DNA from: Streptomyces sp. NBC_01351
Lineage (GTDB): Bacteria; Actinomycetota; Actinomycetes; Streptomycetales; Streptomycetaceae
Reading direction: 5' to 3'
NCBI RefSeq assembly: GCF_036237315.1
Contig: NZ_CP108356.1
Coordinates: forward strand, 6,887,501 to 6,951,500
Length of the DNA: 64,000 nt
Part shown: positions 16,421 through 24,941 of the stretch, piece after piece
Numbering within the stretch: the first letter of the stretch is position 1
Layout of the letters: every line of letters begins with the position of its first letter
Translations under genes and position numbers: made by a program
The notes under the pieces: generated by a model
What the model was told of the DNA's origin: nothing
Database searches by the model: none
The model's input: the letters and a program-made list of their open reading frames with translations, nothing else

Positions 16421-16890
16421 TGGCGGGGCTGAGGTGGTCGCACGTGGGCCTGAACTGCACGGACCAGAAGACCACCGAGGAGTTCTACACCCGGTACTTC
16501 GGGTTCTCGCGGGCCCGCGTGGTGAACCTCGGCGACTCCGAGATCGTGTTCCTGCGCAACGGGGACGCGTACCTGGAGCTCTTCGCGGCTGGCGCGAACG
16601 ACCCGGCCCGCCCGGCGCTGGGGGTCCCCCCAGCGGTAGCTGGGGGAGACGGGCCGCAGGCCCCGGGCCGGATGCGTCACCTGGCCTTCCAGACCGACAG
16701 CGTCGACGCCTTCCTCGCCGAGCTCGGGGAAGCGGCCGAAGTGACCCTCGGCCCGCTGGACTTCGACGACTTCATCTGCGGCTGGCGCACCGTATGGCTC
16801 CGCGACCCCGACGGAGTGATCGTCGAGGTCAGCCAGGGATACGAGGACGACCGCTCTCACGAGGGCTCTCACGACAAGGACGGTGCATGA
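16420..16890 (+). CDS. VOC (glyoxalase/dioxygenase fold) protein with repeat-encoded insert
   Basis: The 156-residue protein has the metal-ligand pattern of vicinal-oxygen-chelate enzymes: His in WSHVGLNC, Glu in AYLELFAAG, His in MRHLAFQTDSVDAF and Glu in GVIVEVSQG. Between the second and third motifs, about residues 66-78 (GVPPAVAGGDGPQAPG) are encoded by a 30-base hairpin repeat found elsewhere in intergenic DNA of this window; the frame stays open. Glyoxalase-like members act on 2-oxoaldehyde or catechol-type substrates. ATG shares one base with the preceding stop (TGATG). Confidence 0.87.
   Translation: MAGLRWSHVGLNCTDQKTTEEFYTRYFGFSRARVVNLGDSEIVFLRNGDAYLELFAAGANDPARPALGVPPAVAGGDGPQAPGRMRHLAFQTDSVDAFLAELGEAAEVTLGPLDFDDFICGWRTVWLRDPDGVIVEVSQGYEDDRSHEGSHDKDGA
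16621..16650. repeat. Hairpin mini-repeat inside the VOC coding sequence
   Basis: CCCCCAGC (16627-16634) and GCTGGGGG (16639-16646) form a perfect 8-base stem around GGTA. Near-identical copies lie between genes at 38967-38990 and, inverted, at 45748-45772. Here the element is in frame and adds about ten residues to the VOC protein. Confidence 0.85.
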
Positions 16891-16891
16891 C

Positions 16892-18712
16892 ATGGCGGAC
16901 GCCGTGAGCTTCTCCTTCTCCGACACCATCGCGGGCTACGTCGTCCGCTTCGACTCCGGATCGCGCGTCCTGCGGCTGAAGACCTCCGACGGCCGCGAGT
17001 TCGACGTCTCGCTGGCCGGCGACCCGAGCGCCGAGCTGGTCCGCAACCTCGACGAGCCCTACATCGACGCCTCCGGGCACATCGACGAGATGCTCTCGCC
17101 CGGCCGCTTCCTCTTCGCGTACGGCGTCCACTACCCGGAGCACGGCGGGCGGTTCGAAGCCAAGCGCCTGGTGTTCCTGGGCCGCGGCGCCGAGGACTTC
17201 CGCTTCGAGGAACCCAGCTGGTGGATCAAGCAGATCGAGTCGCTGGCCGACTTCTACAAGCGGGCCCAGTTCGGCGACGGACCGGTGGACTTCACCGAGT
17301 ACCGCACCGAGATCCGGCTCGGCGGCGACAAGACCGCCAGCCACGTCCAGGAGACCGACACGATCTCCCGGCTGGTCTACGGCATGGCCTCGGCCTACCT
17401 GCTGACCGGCAAGGACGAGTACCTGGAGGTCGCCGAGCGCGGCACCGAGTACCTGCGCAAGCACATGCGGGTCGTGGACGGCGAGGAGGACGTGGTCTTC
17501 TGGTACCACGGCATCAGCGTCGACGGGGACACCGAGCGCAAGCTGTTCACCTCGGAGTTCTCCGACGACTACGACGCGATCCCGATGTACGAGCAGATCT
17601 ACGCGCTGGCCGGCCCCATCCAGACGTACCGGGTCACCGGCGACGTCCGGATCAAGAACGACGCGGACGCCACCATCCGGCTGTTCGACAAGTTCTTCTT
17701 CGACCCGGAGCAGGGTGGCTACTACTCGCACATCGACCCGATCCTCTTCAGCGCCGACCACGAGTCCCTCGGGGAGAACGCCGAGCGCAAGAACTGGAAC
17801 TCGGTCGGCGACCACGCGCCCGCGTACCTGATCAACCTGTACCTGGCGACCGGCGACCAGAAGTACGCCGACTTCCTGGAGTACACCTTCGACACCATCG
17901 CGGACCGGTTCCCGGACTACAAGAACAGCCCCTTCGTCCAGGAGCGCTTCATGCGCGACTGGTCGCACGACAAGGCGCACAGCTGGCAGCAGGACCGTGC
18001 CGTCGTCGGCCACAACCTGAAGATCGCCTGGAACCTGATGCGGATGAACTCGCTGAAGGCCAAGCCGGCCTACGAGGAGCTCGCCAAGAAGATCGGCGAG
18101 ATCATGCCGGCCGTCGGCAGCGACGTGCAGCGCGGCGGCTGGTACGACGTCGTCGAGCGGGTCAAGTCCGGGGACCAGGAGACGTATCGTTTCGCCTGGC
18201 ACGACCGCAAGGCCTGGTGGCAGCAGGAGCAGGCGATCCTCGCCTACCTCATCCTGAACGGCACCGTCGGCGGCGACGCGAACCTGCGCGAGGCCCGGCA
18301 GGCGCAGGCCTTCTACAACACCTTCTTCCTCGACCACGACGAGGGAGCCGTCTACTTCAACGTGCTCGCCAGCGGTACGCCGTACCTGCTCGGGACCGAG
18401 CGGCTCAAGGGCAGCCACTCGATGTCCATGTACCACTCGGCGGAGCTCTGCTACCTCTCCGCCGTCTACAACAACCTCCTCGTCAACGGCCGGGAGATGG
18501 ACTTCCACTTCCAGCCCGACCCGACGAACCTGCCCGACCGGATCCTGCGCGTCTCGCCCGACCTGCTCCCGGCGGGCTCCGTGCGGATCGCCTCCGTGGA
18601 GATCGACGAGAAGCCGTACGAGGACTTCGACGCGGACGCGCTGACGGTCCACCTCCCCGACGTCCAGGGGCGGGTCAAGGTCAAGGTCCGGCTCCGGCCC
18701 GTGACCAAGTAG
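16892..18712 (+). CDS. AGE-type (alpha/alpha)6-barrel protein with N-terminal beta domain
   Basis: The 606-residue protein has an N-terminal all-beta region (about 1-110, FSFSDTIAGYVVRFDSG and DVSLAGDPSAEL), then a long barrel resembling N-acylglucosamine 2-epimerase and related sugar epimerases: repeated helical hairpins with YGMASAYLLTGKDEYLE, DDYDAIPMYEQIYALAG, FDPEQGGYYSHID, KAHSWQQDRAVVGHNLKIAW and WHDRKAWWQQEQAILAYL. His and Trp/Gln-rich motifs like these form the AGE active site. Family members epimerise or isomerise free sugars; the added beta domain is not usual. ATG 16892 is preferred; GTG 16883 would be too close to the RBS. Confidence 0.82.
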   Translation: MADAVSFSFSDTIAGYVVRFDSGSRVLRLKTSDGREFDVSLAGDPSAELVRNLDEPYIDASGHIDEMLSPGRFLFAYGVHYPEHGGRFEAKRLVFLGRGAEDFRFEEPSWWIKQIESLADFYKRAQFGDGPVDFTEYRTEIRLGGDKTASHVQETDTISRLVYGMASAYLLTGKDEYLEVAERGTEYLRKHMRVVDGEEDVVFWYHGISVDGDTERKLFTSEFSDDYDAIPMYEQIYALAGPIQTYRVTGDVRIKNDADATIRLFDKFFFDPEQGGYYSHIDPILFSADHESLGENAERKNWNSVGDHAPAYLINLYLATGDQKYADFLEYTFDTIADRFPDYKNSPFVQERFMRDWSHDKAHSWQQDRAVVGHNLKIAWNLMRMNSLKAKPAYEELAKKIGEIMPAVGSDVQRGGWYDVVERVKSGDQETYRFAWHDRKAWWQQEQAILAYLILNGTVGGDANLREARQAQAFYNTFFLDHDEGAVYFNVLASGTPYLLGTERLKGSHSMSMYHSAELCYLSAVYNNLLVNGREMDFHFQPDPTNLPDRILRVSPDLLPAGSVRIASVEIDEKPYEDFDADALTVHLPDVQGRVKVKVRLRPVTK

Positions 18713-18786
18713 TTCAGGGGACCGCGCGTTCTCCAGGGCCACGCGCGCTCAACGGGGGGCGCCCCAACCAGAGGGGAAAGCAAGCT

Positions 18787-19137
18787 ATGAGTCTCAACGT
18801 CAAGGAACGCCGCAACAAGACGGGCACCGTGCTCGTCGCCACCGGTGAGATCAACAGCGAGACCTCGGGCTCGCTGCTCCAGACCCTGCTGCCGCTGGTC
18901 CGCGAGGGCAAGCCGCTGAAGATCGACCTCACGGCCGTCACCTACGTGTCCAGCGCCGGCCTGCGCACGCTGCTCGTCGTCTACCGCGAGGCCCAGCACG
19001 CCGGCGTCGCGGTCACCCTCTACGGGGTGAGCGAGGAAGTCCGGTTCGTCATGTCGGCCACCGGCTTCCTCGACTTCTTCCAGACCGGCGAGGCCGCGGC
19101 CGCGGAAGCCAAGGCCAAGGCCAGGGCAGCGCGATGA
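18787..19137 (+). CDS. STAS-domain anti-sigma factor antagonist, copy 1
   Basis: The 116-residue protein is a SpoIIAA/RsbV-type switch protein with IDLTAVTYVSSAGLRTLL; Ser56 is at the position phosphorylated by the partner kinase. An Ala/Lys-rich tail (EAAAAEAKAKARAAR) follows the domain. Unphosphorylated antagonists bind the HATPase kinase and free its target. Good RBS (GAGGGGAA). It follows the AGE-type gene by 74 bases, the widest gap of the operon, and overlaps glgX by 4 bases. Confidence 0.92.
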   Translation: MSLNVKERRNKTGTVLVATGEINSETSGSLLQTLLPLVREGKPLKIDLTAVTYVSSAGLRTLLVVYREAQHAGVAVTLYGVSEEVRFVMSATGFLDFFQTGEAAAAEAKAKARAAR

Positions 19138-21281
19138 GCGAGGCCCAGTCCGAGCAGGTCCTGCGCGTCGACGCGTACCCGACCCACGAAGTGGGCGGGT
19201 ACCGCGTCCGCGCCGGCAAACCGTTCCCCTTCGGGGCCAACGTGGTCCCCGGCGGGGTCAGCTTCTCCGTCTTCTCCGACCAGGCCACCTCCATGACCCT
19301 GGTCATCTTCAAGCGCGGAGAACCCGAGCCGATGGCCGAACTGGAGTTCCCCGAGGAATTCCGCACCGGCAGCGTCTTCGCCATGACCGTCTTCGGCCTC
19401 GACCACGAGAACATCGAGTACGGGTACCGGGCCGACGGCCCCTACGACCCGGTCAGCGGCCACCGCTTCGACGCCCGGCAGGTCCTCTCCGACCCCTACG
19501 CCCGGCTGATCGCCGGCCGCGACGTATGGGGCGACGAGCCCGACCGCACCCGTGGCTACCAGTACCGCTCCCGCGTCTGCCTCCAGGACTTCGACTGGGG
19601 CGACGACACCCCGCTGGGCATCCCCGCCGAGGACCTCGTCGTCTACGAGACCCACGTGCGCGGCTTCACCCGGCACCCCAACTCGCAGGTCACCGCTCCC
19701 GGCACCTTCGCGGGGCTGCGCGAGAAGATCCCGTACCTCAAGGAACTCGGGGTGAACTGCATCGAGCTGCTCCCCGTGTTCGAGTTCGACGAGAGCGACA
19801 ACCCGCGGACCAACCCGGAGACGGGCGAGCGGCTCTTCGACTACTGGGGCTACAACACCGTCTCGTTCTTCGCGCCCAAGGCCGGCTACGCCGCCACCGG
19901 ACGCTACGGGATGCAGGGCGACGAGTTCCGCACCCTGATCAAGGAGCTGCACGCGGCCGGCATCGAGGTCATCCTCGACGTCGTCTTCAACCACACCGCC
20001 GAGGGCAACGAGCAGGGCCCGACGATCTCCTTCAAGGGGCTCGACAACGCCACGTACTACATGCTCACGCCCGAGGGGTACTACTTCAACTTCAGCGGCA
20101 CCGGCAACACCGTCAACTGCAACCACCCCGTCGTGCGCAACTACGTGCTCGACTGCCTGCGCCACTGGGTCGCCGACTACCACATCGACGGCTTCCGCTT
20201 CGACCTCGCGGCCATCCTCGGCCGGGCCCTGGACGGCACCCCGCTGCCCAACCCGCCGCTGCTGGAACTGCTCGCCTACGACCCGGTCCTGCGGCACACC
20301 AAGCTCATCGCCGAGGCCTGGGACGCCGGCGGCCTCTACGAGGTCGGCAACTTCCCGGCGTACGGCCGCTGGGCCGAGTGGAACGGGAAGTACCGCGACA
20401 CCGTGCGCAGCTTCCTGAAGGGCGACCCGGGCGTCACCGGCGAGCTCGCCACCCGGATCGCCGGCTCGCCCGACCTCTACTCCAGCCGCGGAACCGCCGC
20501 CTCGGTCAACTTCCTGACCGCGCATGACGGTTTCACCCTCGCCGACCTCGTCTCGTACAACGACAAGCACAACGAGGCCAACGGCGAGGGCAACAACGAC
20601 GGCGCCAACGACAACGCCAGCTGGAACTGCGGCGCGGAGGGGCCCACCGACGACCCCGAGATCAACGCGCTGCGCACCCGGCAGATGAAGAACGCCCTCG
20701 CCATCCTCTTCACCAGCCAGGGCATCCCGATGCTGCTGGCCGGGGACGAGGTCGCGCGGACCCAGGGCGGCAACAACAACACGTACTGCCAGGACAACGA
20801 ACTGTCCTGGTTCGACTGGGACCAGGTCGACGACAATGCCGAACTGCTCCGGTTCACGCGGGAGATGATCGCCTTCCGCAAGCACCACCGGGAACTGCGC
20901 TCGACCGCGCACCCCACCGGCCGGATCCGCGAGAACCTGGGTCTGCCCGACATCAGCTGGCACGGGGAGCGGGCCTGGCAGCCCGACTGGTCGGCCGAGA
21001 GCCGGCTGCTGGCGGTGGCCCGCTGCGGCACCGGTGACGACGACGTGGTGTACGTGGCCATGAACTCGCACTGGGAATCGCACGACCTGGAACTACCGGC
21101 CCTGCCCGGCGGACGCAGCTGGCACCTGTTCGCCGACACCGGGGCCGGGGCGCCGCACGACATCCGCACCCCGGGCACCGAGCAGGAACTCGACAACGCC
21201 GGGAAGTACCTGATCGGCCCCCGATCGGTCGTGATCCTCGTCGGCCGCACCAACGATCCCGAAGAGCTCGACACGCCCTGA
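19134..21281 (+). CDS. glgX: Glycogen debranching enzyme GlgX (isoamylase type)
   Basis: Hydrolyses alpha-1,6 branches of glycogen or limit dextrin. The 715-residue protein has an N-terminal CBM48-like domain (PFPFGANVVPGGVSFSVFSD) and a GH13 barrel with the four conserved regions: DVVFNHTAEG, GFRFDLAAIL (nucleophile Asp), IAEAWDAGG (acid Glu) and FLTAHDGFT. ATGA overlap with the STAS gene. Streptomyces usually has glgX in glycogen or trehalose loci; here it lies between two STAS genes in an unrelated operon, which suggests a second, regulated copy. Confidence 0.95.
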   Translation: MSEAQSEQVLRVDAYPTHEVGGYRVRAGKPFPFGANVVPGGVSFSVFSDQATSMTLVIFKRGEPEPMAELEFPEEFRTGSVFAMTVFGLDHENIEYGYRADGPYDPVSGHRFDARQVLSDPYARLIAGRDVWGDEPDRTRGYQYRSRVCLQDFDWGDDTPLGIPAEDLVVYETHVRGFTRHPNSQVTAPGTFAGLREKIPYLKELGVNCIELLPVFEFDESDNPRTNPETGERLFDYWGYNTVSFFAPKAGYAATGRYGMQGDEFRTLIKELHAAGIEVILDVVFNHTAEGNEQGPTISFKGLDNATYYMLTPEGYYFNFSGTGNTVNCNHPVVRNYVLDCLRHWVADYHIDGFRFDLAAILGRALDGTPLPNPPLLELLAYDPVLRHTKLIAEAWDAGGLYEVGNFPAYGRWAEWNGKYRDTVRSFLKGDPGVTGELATRIAGSPDLYSSRGTAASVNFLTAHDGFTLADLVSYNDKHNEANGEGNNDGANDNASWNCGAEGPTDDPEINALRTRQMKNALAILFTSQGIPMLLAGDEVARTQGGNNNTYCQDNELSWFDWDQVDDNAELLRFTREMIAFRKHHRELRSTAHPTGRIRENLGLPDISWHGERAWQPDWSAESRLLAVARCGTGDDDVVYVAMNSHWESHDLELPALPGGRSWHLFADTGAGAPHDIRTPGTEQELDNAGKYLIGPRSVVILVGRTNDPEELDTP

Positions 21282-21333
21282 CCGCCCCGACTGCCCTGAC
21301 AGCCCTGACCGCACTGACAGAAGGAGACCTGAG

Positions 21334-21645
21334 ATGCCCCTTTCCGTGTCCCTGAGCATCGAGGGCGACACCACCGTGATCGAGCTGACGGGCGAGCTGG
21401 ACGCCAAGACCGCGCCGGACTTCCACCAGACCATCGAGAAGGCCGCCGGGCACGGCACGACCACCGTGGAGATCCGGATGGCCGGCGTCGGCTACATGGC
21501 CAGCGCCGGACTGCGCTCGCTGGTCTTCGCCCAGCAGAAGGTCGCCGACGACGTCACCATCAAGGTGGTGGGCGCCATCGAACCCGTGTCCCGGACCATC
21601 CGGACGGCCGGCCTCGACCGGAGCATCGTCCTCTCCGACGAGTGA
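21334..21645 (+). CDS. STAS-domain anti-sigma factor antagonist, copy 2
   Basis: The 103-residue SpoIIAA-like protein reads TVIELTGELDAKTAPDFHQTI and VEIRMAGVGYMASAGLRSLV, with Ser57 as the expected phosphosite. A perfect RBS (AAGGAGA) precedes the ATG. It overlaps the kinase gene by 4 bases, so this copy is probably the direct partner of that kinase, while copy 1 may respond to a different input. Confidence 0.93.
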   Translation: MPLSVSLSIEGDTTVIELTGELDAKTAPDFHQTIEKAAGHGTTTVEIRMAGVGYMASAGLRSLVFAQQKVADDVTIKVVGAIEPVSRTIRTAGLDRSIVLSDE

Positions 21646-22115
21646 CCACCGTGACCGACATGGTCGAACTGGCGAGGAAGCCCGCCGTACTGGAGGTGCC
21701 CGCGACGGTGGGGGCACTGGGCGAGATCGCCTCGTTCGTCCTGCGGCTGGCCGGACGGGCGGGCCTGGACAAGGGCGCCGCCTACCGGATTCGGCTGGCC
21801 GTGGACGAACTGGCCACGAACATCGTGATGCACGGGTACCGGGGAGGCGACGGGCGGATCACCGTCCGCGGCCGCTCCGGCCCGGGCGAGGTGCGCATCG
21901 TCATCGAGGACGGCGCACCCGCCTTCGACCCCGTCGAAGGCCGCCTCCCGCCCGCCCCCGGGGTCCGCCCCGAGGAACGGCGGATCGGCGGCCTCGGCAT
22001 CCACCTGGCACTGACCAGCGTGGACGAGTTCAGCTACCGACGCACGGACGGCCGCAACATCAGCACGCTGACCGTGAAAGCTGAGGGGACGGACCCATGC
22101 CCTCCACGACCGTGA
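21642..22115 (+). CDS. Anti-sigma-type serine kinase (HATPase_c_2, RsbW/SpoIIAB-like)
   Basis: The 157-residue protein has the GHKL fold: N-box RLAVDELATNIVMHGY (Glu56, Asn60), VRIVIEDGAPAFDP and the lid/G2 motif IGGLGIHLALTSVDEFSY. Such proteins phosphorylate STAS partners and bind a sigma factor or other target. GTG start overlaps the upstream STAS stop; the 3' end overlaps the phosphatase gene by 19 bases. No sigma factor gene is nearby, so the target is either encoded elsewhere or is not a sigma factor. Confidence 0.9.
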   Translation: MTTVTDMVELARKPAVLEVPATVGALGEIASFVLRLAGRAGLDKGAAYRIRLAVDELATNIVMHGYRGGDGRITVRGRSGPGEVRIVIEDGAPAFDPVEGRLPPAPGVRPEERRIGGLGIHLALTSVDEFSYRRTDGRNISTLTVKAEGTDPCPPRP

Positions 22116-23353
22116 TCATCCTCGACGAGTACCCGCCACCGCCGCCCGAACTGCTGGGCGCGCTGCGGACCATGGACGCGGAACTCGTCACCCGCTCCCT
22201 CACGGAGCTCCGCGAAGGCCCGCTGGAACAGCTGCCCGTCGCGGACGTGCTGCTCGCCCCTGCCGAGGCCGACGGGGAGGCCGTGCGGACGGTCGTACGC
22301 CGACTGCGCCGCTCGGCCGGGGCACCCATCGTGGTCGTCTGGACCGTGACGGAGTTCGCCGCACTGGAGGAACACGTACGGATCGGGCACGACTACCTCG
22401 TCCCGCCCTTCCTGCCCGCCCTGGTCGGGGCCCGCCTGCACAGCTGCTCGGAGCGCGCCGGACTCGGCCGCACCCTGCGCGAAGCCGATGCCCGCGCCGA
22501 ACTCATGGGCTACGAGAAGGAGCTGGAGATCGGCCGGGAGATCCAGGCGGGCTTCCTGCCCGAACGGCTGCCCGTCCCGGACGGCTGGGAGATCGACGTC
22601 CGGTTCCGGCCGGCCCGCCAGGTCGCCGGGGACTTCTACGACGTCTTCGAGATATCCCGCGGCCGCCGGCTCGCCTTCGTCGTCGCCGACGTCTGCGACA
22701 AGGGAGTCGGCGCCGCACTCTTCATGGCGCTCATCCGCTCCCTGTTGCGGCACACCGCGGAGAACAGCGGACTCCAGCACCTGGTCGCCGGACGCACCGG
22801 AGGCAGCCGCCGCATCCCGGTGGTCGGCGCCACCCCGCTGCTCAACGCGGTCACCGCCACCAACGGCTACCTCACCCGCAACCACCTGCGGCAGGGCTAC
22901 TTCGCCACCCTCTTCTTCGGGGTGCTCGACCCGCTCACCGGCAGCCTCGTCTACATCAACGGCGGCCACAACCCGCCCCTGATGCTGCACGCCGACGGGA
23001 GCCCGCCGCGCGCGCTGGAGACCACCGGGCCGGCCGTCGGGGTCCACCCCGACTGCGTCTACACCCTCGGGTACGCCCAGCTGAACCCGGGCGACACCCT
23101 CTTCGCCTTCACCGACGGAGTGCCCGAGGCCCGCTGCCCACAAGGCCGCTTCCTCGGCGACGAACGCATGCTGGAACTGCTCGCCGGCCCCCCTGTCAGC
23201 GGCAGGGAGGTCGTCGACCGCATCGACTGGGCGGTGCGCGAACACACCGGCACCGCCGAACAGCACGACGACGTCACCATGCTGGCCCTGCACCGGCCAC
23301 GTGCGGCGCGGGGGCCGCACGCGGACGGTACCGGCTACCAGGTGGTGGCCTGA
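22097..23353 (+). CDS. SpoIIE/RsbU-type PP2C serine phosphatase with degenerate receiver
   Basis: The 418-residue protein reactivates STAS partners by dephosphorylation. Residues 1-115 look like a response-regulator fold that lacks the phosphoacceptor Asp (the strand reads VLLAPAE). A coiled region with EIGREIQAGFLPERLP leads into the PP2C domain with the metal-binding aspartates in QVAGDFYDVF (Asp179, Asp182), VVADVCDKG, FTDGVPEA and QHDDVTMLAL. It overlaps the kinase gene by 19 bases and shares one base with the ParA-like gene. Confidence 0.93.
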   Translation: MPSTTVIILDEYPPPPPELLGALRTMDAELVTRSLTELREGPLEQLPVADVLLAPAEADGEAVRTVVRRLRRSAGAPIVVVWTVTEFAALEEHVRIGHDYLVPPFLPALVGARLHSCSERAGLGRTLREADARAELMGYEKELEIGREIQAGFLPERLPVPDGWEIDVRFRPARQVAGDFYDVFEISRGRRLAFVVADVCDKGVGAALFMALIRSLLRHTAENSGLQHLVAGRTGGSRRIPVVGATPLLNAVTATNGYLTRNHLRQGYFATLFFGVLDPLTGSLVYINGGHNPPLMLHADGSPPRALETTGPAVGVHPDCVYTLGYAQLNPGDTLFAFTDGVPEARCPQGRFLGDERMLELLAGPPVSGREVVDRIDWAVREHTGTAEQHDDVTMLALHRPRAARGPHADGTGYQVVA

Positions 23354-24096
23354 TGACCCGCACCATCGTGGTGCACTCGCACCGCGGTGGCACGGGCAAG
23401 TCCTCGGTACTGGCGAACCTCGCGCTGCTCCTGGCGGCCGAGGGGCGCCGGGTCGGGGTGGTGGACACCGACATCCAGTCACCCACCCTCGACCTGCTCT
23501 TCCGGCTCGGGCCCGGCCTGTCCCTGGCGGACTACCTGCTCGGCCGCTGCGAGATCGAGGCCGCGGCCCAGCAGGTGGCCCTCCCCGGGCTGTACGTCGT
23601 ACCGGCCCGGACCGGGACGGCCGCCCTGCAGGAGATCATGACCAGCGGATACGACGTGGGGCTGCTCCCGGAGGGCTTCGACCGGCTGGCCGTCCACTTC
23701 GCCCTCGACATGCTGCTGCTCGACACCCACGCCGGACTCAACAACGAGTCGGTGACGGCCATGGCCAGCGCCGACGTACTGATGATCATGGCGCGGGCCG
23801 ACCGGATCGACCTCTCCGGCGTCGAGGAGACCATCGCCCTCGCCGGGCGCCTGCCCTGCCGGCGGACCCTGGTGCTGAGCATGGCCCCCGCCGGAATCGA
23901 CCGGGAAGCCGCCCGGCGACGTGCCCAGGAGGTCTACGGAGCACCCCTGGCCGGAATCCTTCCGTACTCGCCGGAAATGGCGGCGCTGTACGGAGAGCGC
24001 ATATTTGCAGAAGCCCATCCCGACCACCCACTGGTCGGTGAATTCCGCACCATCATCTCGGCGTTGGACGCACGTGACGAAGTATCGCGGGCCTGA
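23353..24096 (+). CDS. ParA/MinD-like P-loop ATPase with atypical Walker A
   Basis: The 247-residue protein has the MinD/ParA fold: HSHRGGTGKSSVLANLALLLA at the start, VVDTDIQSPTLDLL (switch Asp) and LLLDTHAGLNNESV (Walker B region). In ParA/MinD proteins the P-loop normally starts with a signature lysine; here that position is Arg11. Such ATPases position cargo or control assemblies and flagella. Coupled by one base to the partner-switch phosphatase, it may be a regulatory ATPase of that module; no ParB- or MinC-like partner is seen. Confidence 0.85.
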   Translation: MTRTIVVHSHRGGTGKSSVLANLALLLAAEGRRVGVVDTDIQSPTLDLLFRLGPGLSLADYLLGRCEIEAAAQQVALPGLYVVPARTGTAALQEIMTSGYDVGLLPEGFDRLAVHFALDMLLLDTHAGLNNESVTAMASADVLMIMARADRIDLSGVEETIALAGRLPCRRTLVLSMAPAGIDREAARRRAQEVYGAPLAGILPYSPEMAALYGERIFAEAHPDHPLVGEFRTIISALDARDEVSRA

Positions 24097-24108
24097 CGTC
24101 GCCCCCTT

Positions 24109-24128
24109 ACGCCCCCTGCTAGGGGCGT
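24109..24128 (+). terminator. Intra-operon hairpin
   Basis: ACGCCCC (24109-24115) pairs with GGGGCGT (24122-24128) around a 6-base loop in the 69-base gap between the ParA-like and third DJ-1 genes. No U-tract follows. It may be a partial terminator or processing site separating the regulatory and catabolic halves of the operon. Confidence 0.4.
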
Positions 24129-24165
24129 GTTGAATCGGCAGCGAATCCAGAACAAGGAGAGAATC

Positions 24166-24906
24166 ATGAAGATTCTCGTCGTCATGACGGCCAAGGCCAC
24201 CCTCCACCTGCTGGACGGCGAACAGCACCCCTCGGGATTCTGGGCCGAGGAATTCGTCGTCCCTTATCAGCTGTTCAAGGCCGCCGGGCACGTCGTGGAC
24301 GTCGCGACGATCGGAGGTCAGGCGCCCACGGTCGACCAGACGAGCATCGACCCCCAGTTCCTCCAGTGGGTCCGCCCCCAGGGTTCGCCCGACGAGGACG
24401 CGGCGAACGCCGCCGCGTACGTCCGGGCCATCGAAGAGGCCCCCCAGCTGAAGGCCCCGATCGCGCTGGAGACCCTCACCGAGAAGGACATCGCCGACTA
24501 CGACGGCGTCTACGTCAGCGGCGGCCACGGAGCCATCGGCGACCTGCCGAAGTCCGACGAACTCGCCCAGATCCTGCGCTGGGTCATCGGGCAGGACAAG
24601 CCGCTCGCCACCGTGTGCCACGGCCACACCTCGCTGCTCGCCCTGCGCGACGGTGAAGGCCGCTGGCCCTTCGAGGGCTACCGCATGACGGCCTTCTCGC
24701 ACAGCGAGGAGCTGGTCACGAACATGGCCGGCCGGCTCCCGCTGATCCTGGAGGTCGAGCTCACCCGGCTCGGCGCCCGCTACGAGAAGGCCGAAGCGAT
24801 CTGGGACTCGCACGTGGTCGTCGACCGCAAGCTCACGACCGGCCAGAACCCGTACTCCTCCAAGGCCCTCGCCGAGACGTTCCTAAGCCAGCTCGCGCAG
24901 GGCTGA
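24166..24906 (+). CDS. DJ-1/PfpI-family protein, copy 3 (Hsp31-like)
   Basis: The 246-residue protein resembles the Hsp31/glyoxalase III branch: MKILVVMTAKATLHLLDG, the acidic motif SGFWAEEFVVPY, VYVSGGHGAIGDLP and the nucleophile elbow LATVCHGHTSLLAL with Cys151-His152. These enzymes convert methylglyoxal to lactate without glutathione or act as deglycases. ATG 24166 has an AAGGAGA RBS and gives the canonical N-terminus; a longer frame from 24127 is not supported. Confidence 0.88.
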   Translation: MKILVVMTAKATLHLLDGEQHPSGFWAEEFVVPYQLFKAAGHVVDVATIGGQAPTVDQTSIDPQFLQWVRPQGSPDEDAANAAAYVRAIEEAPQLKAPIALETLTEKDIADYDGVYVSGGHGAIGDLPKSDELAQILRWVIGQDKPLATVCHGHTSLLALRDGEGRWPFEGYRMTAFSHSEELVTNMAGRLPLILEVELTRLGARYEKAEAIWDSHVVVDRKLTTGQNPYSSKALAETFLSQLAQG

Positions 24907-24941
24907 ACGCAGCCCCCCGCACACGAATCCGGAAGGCAGCC

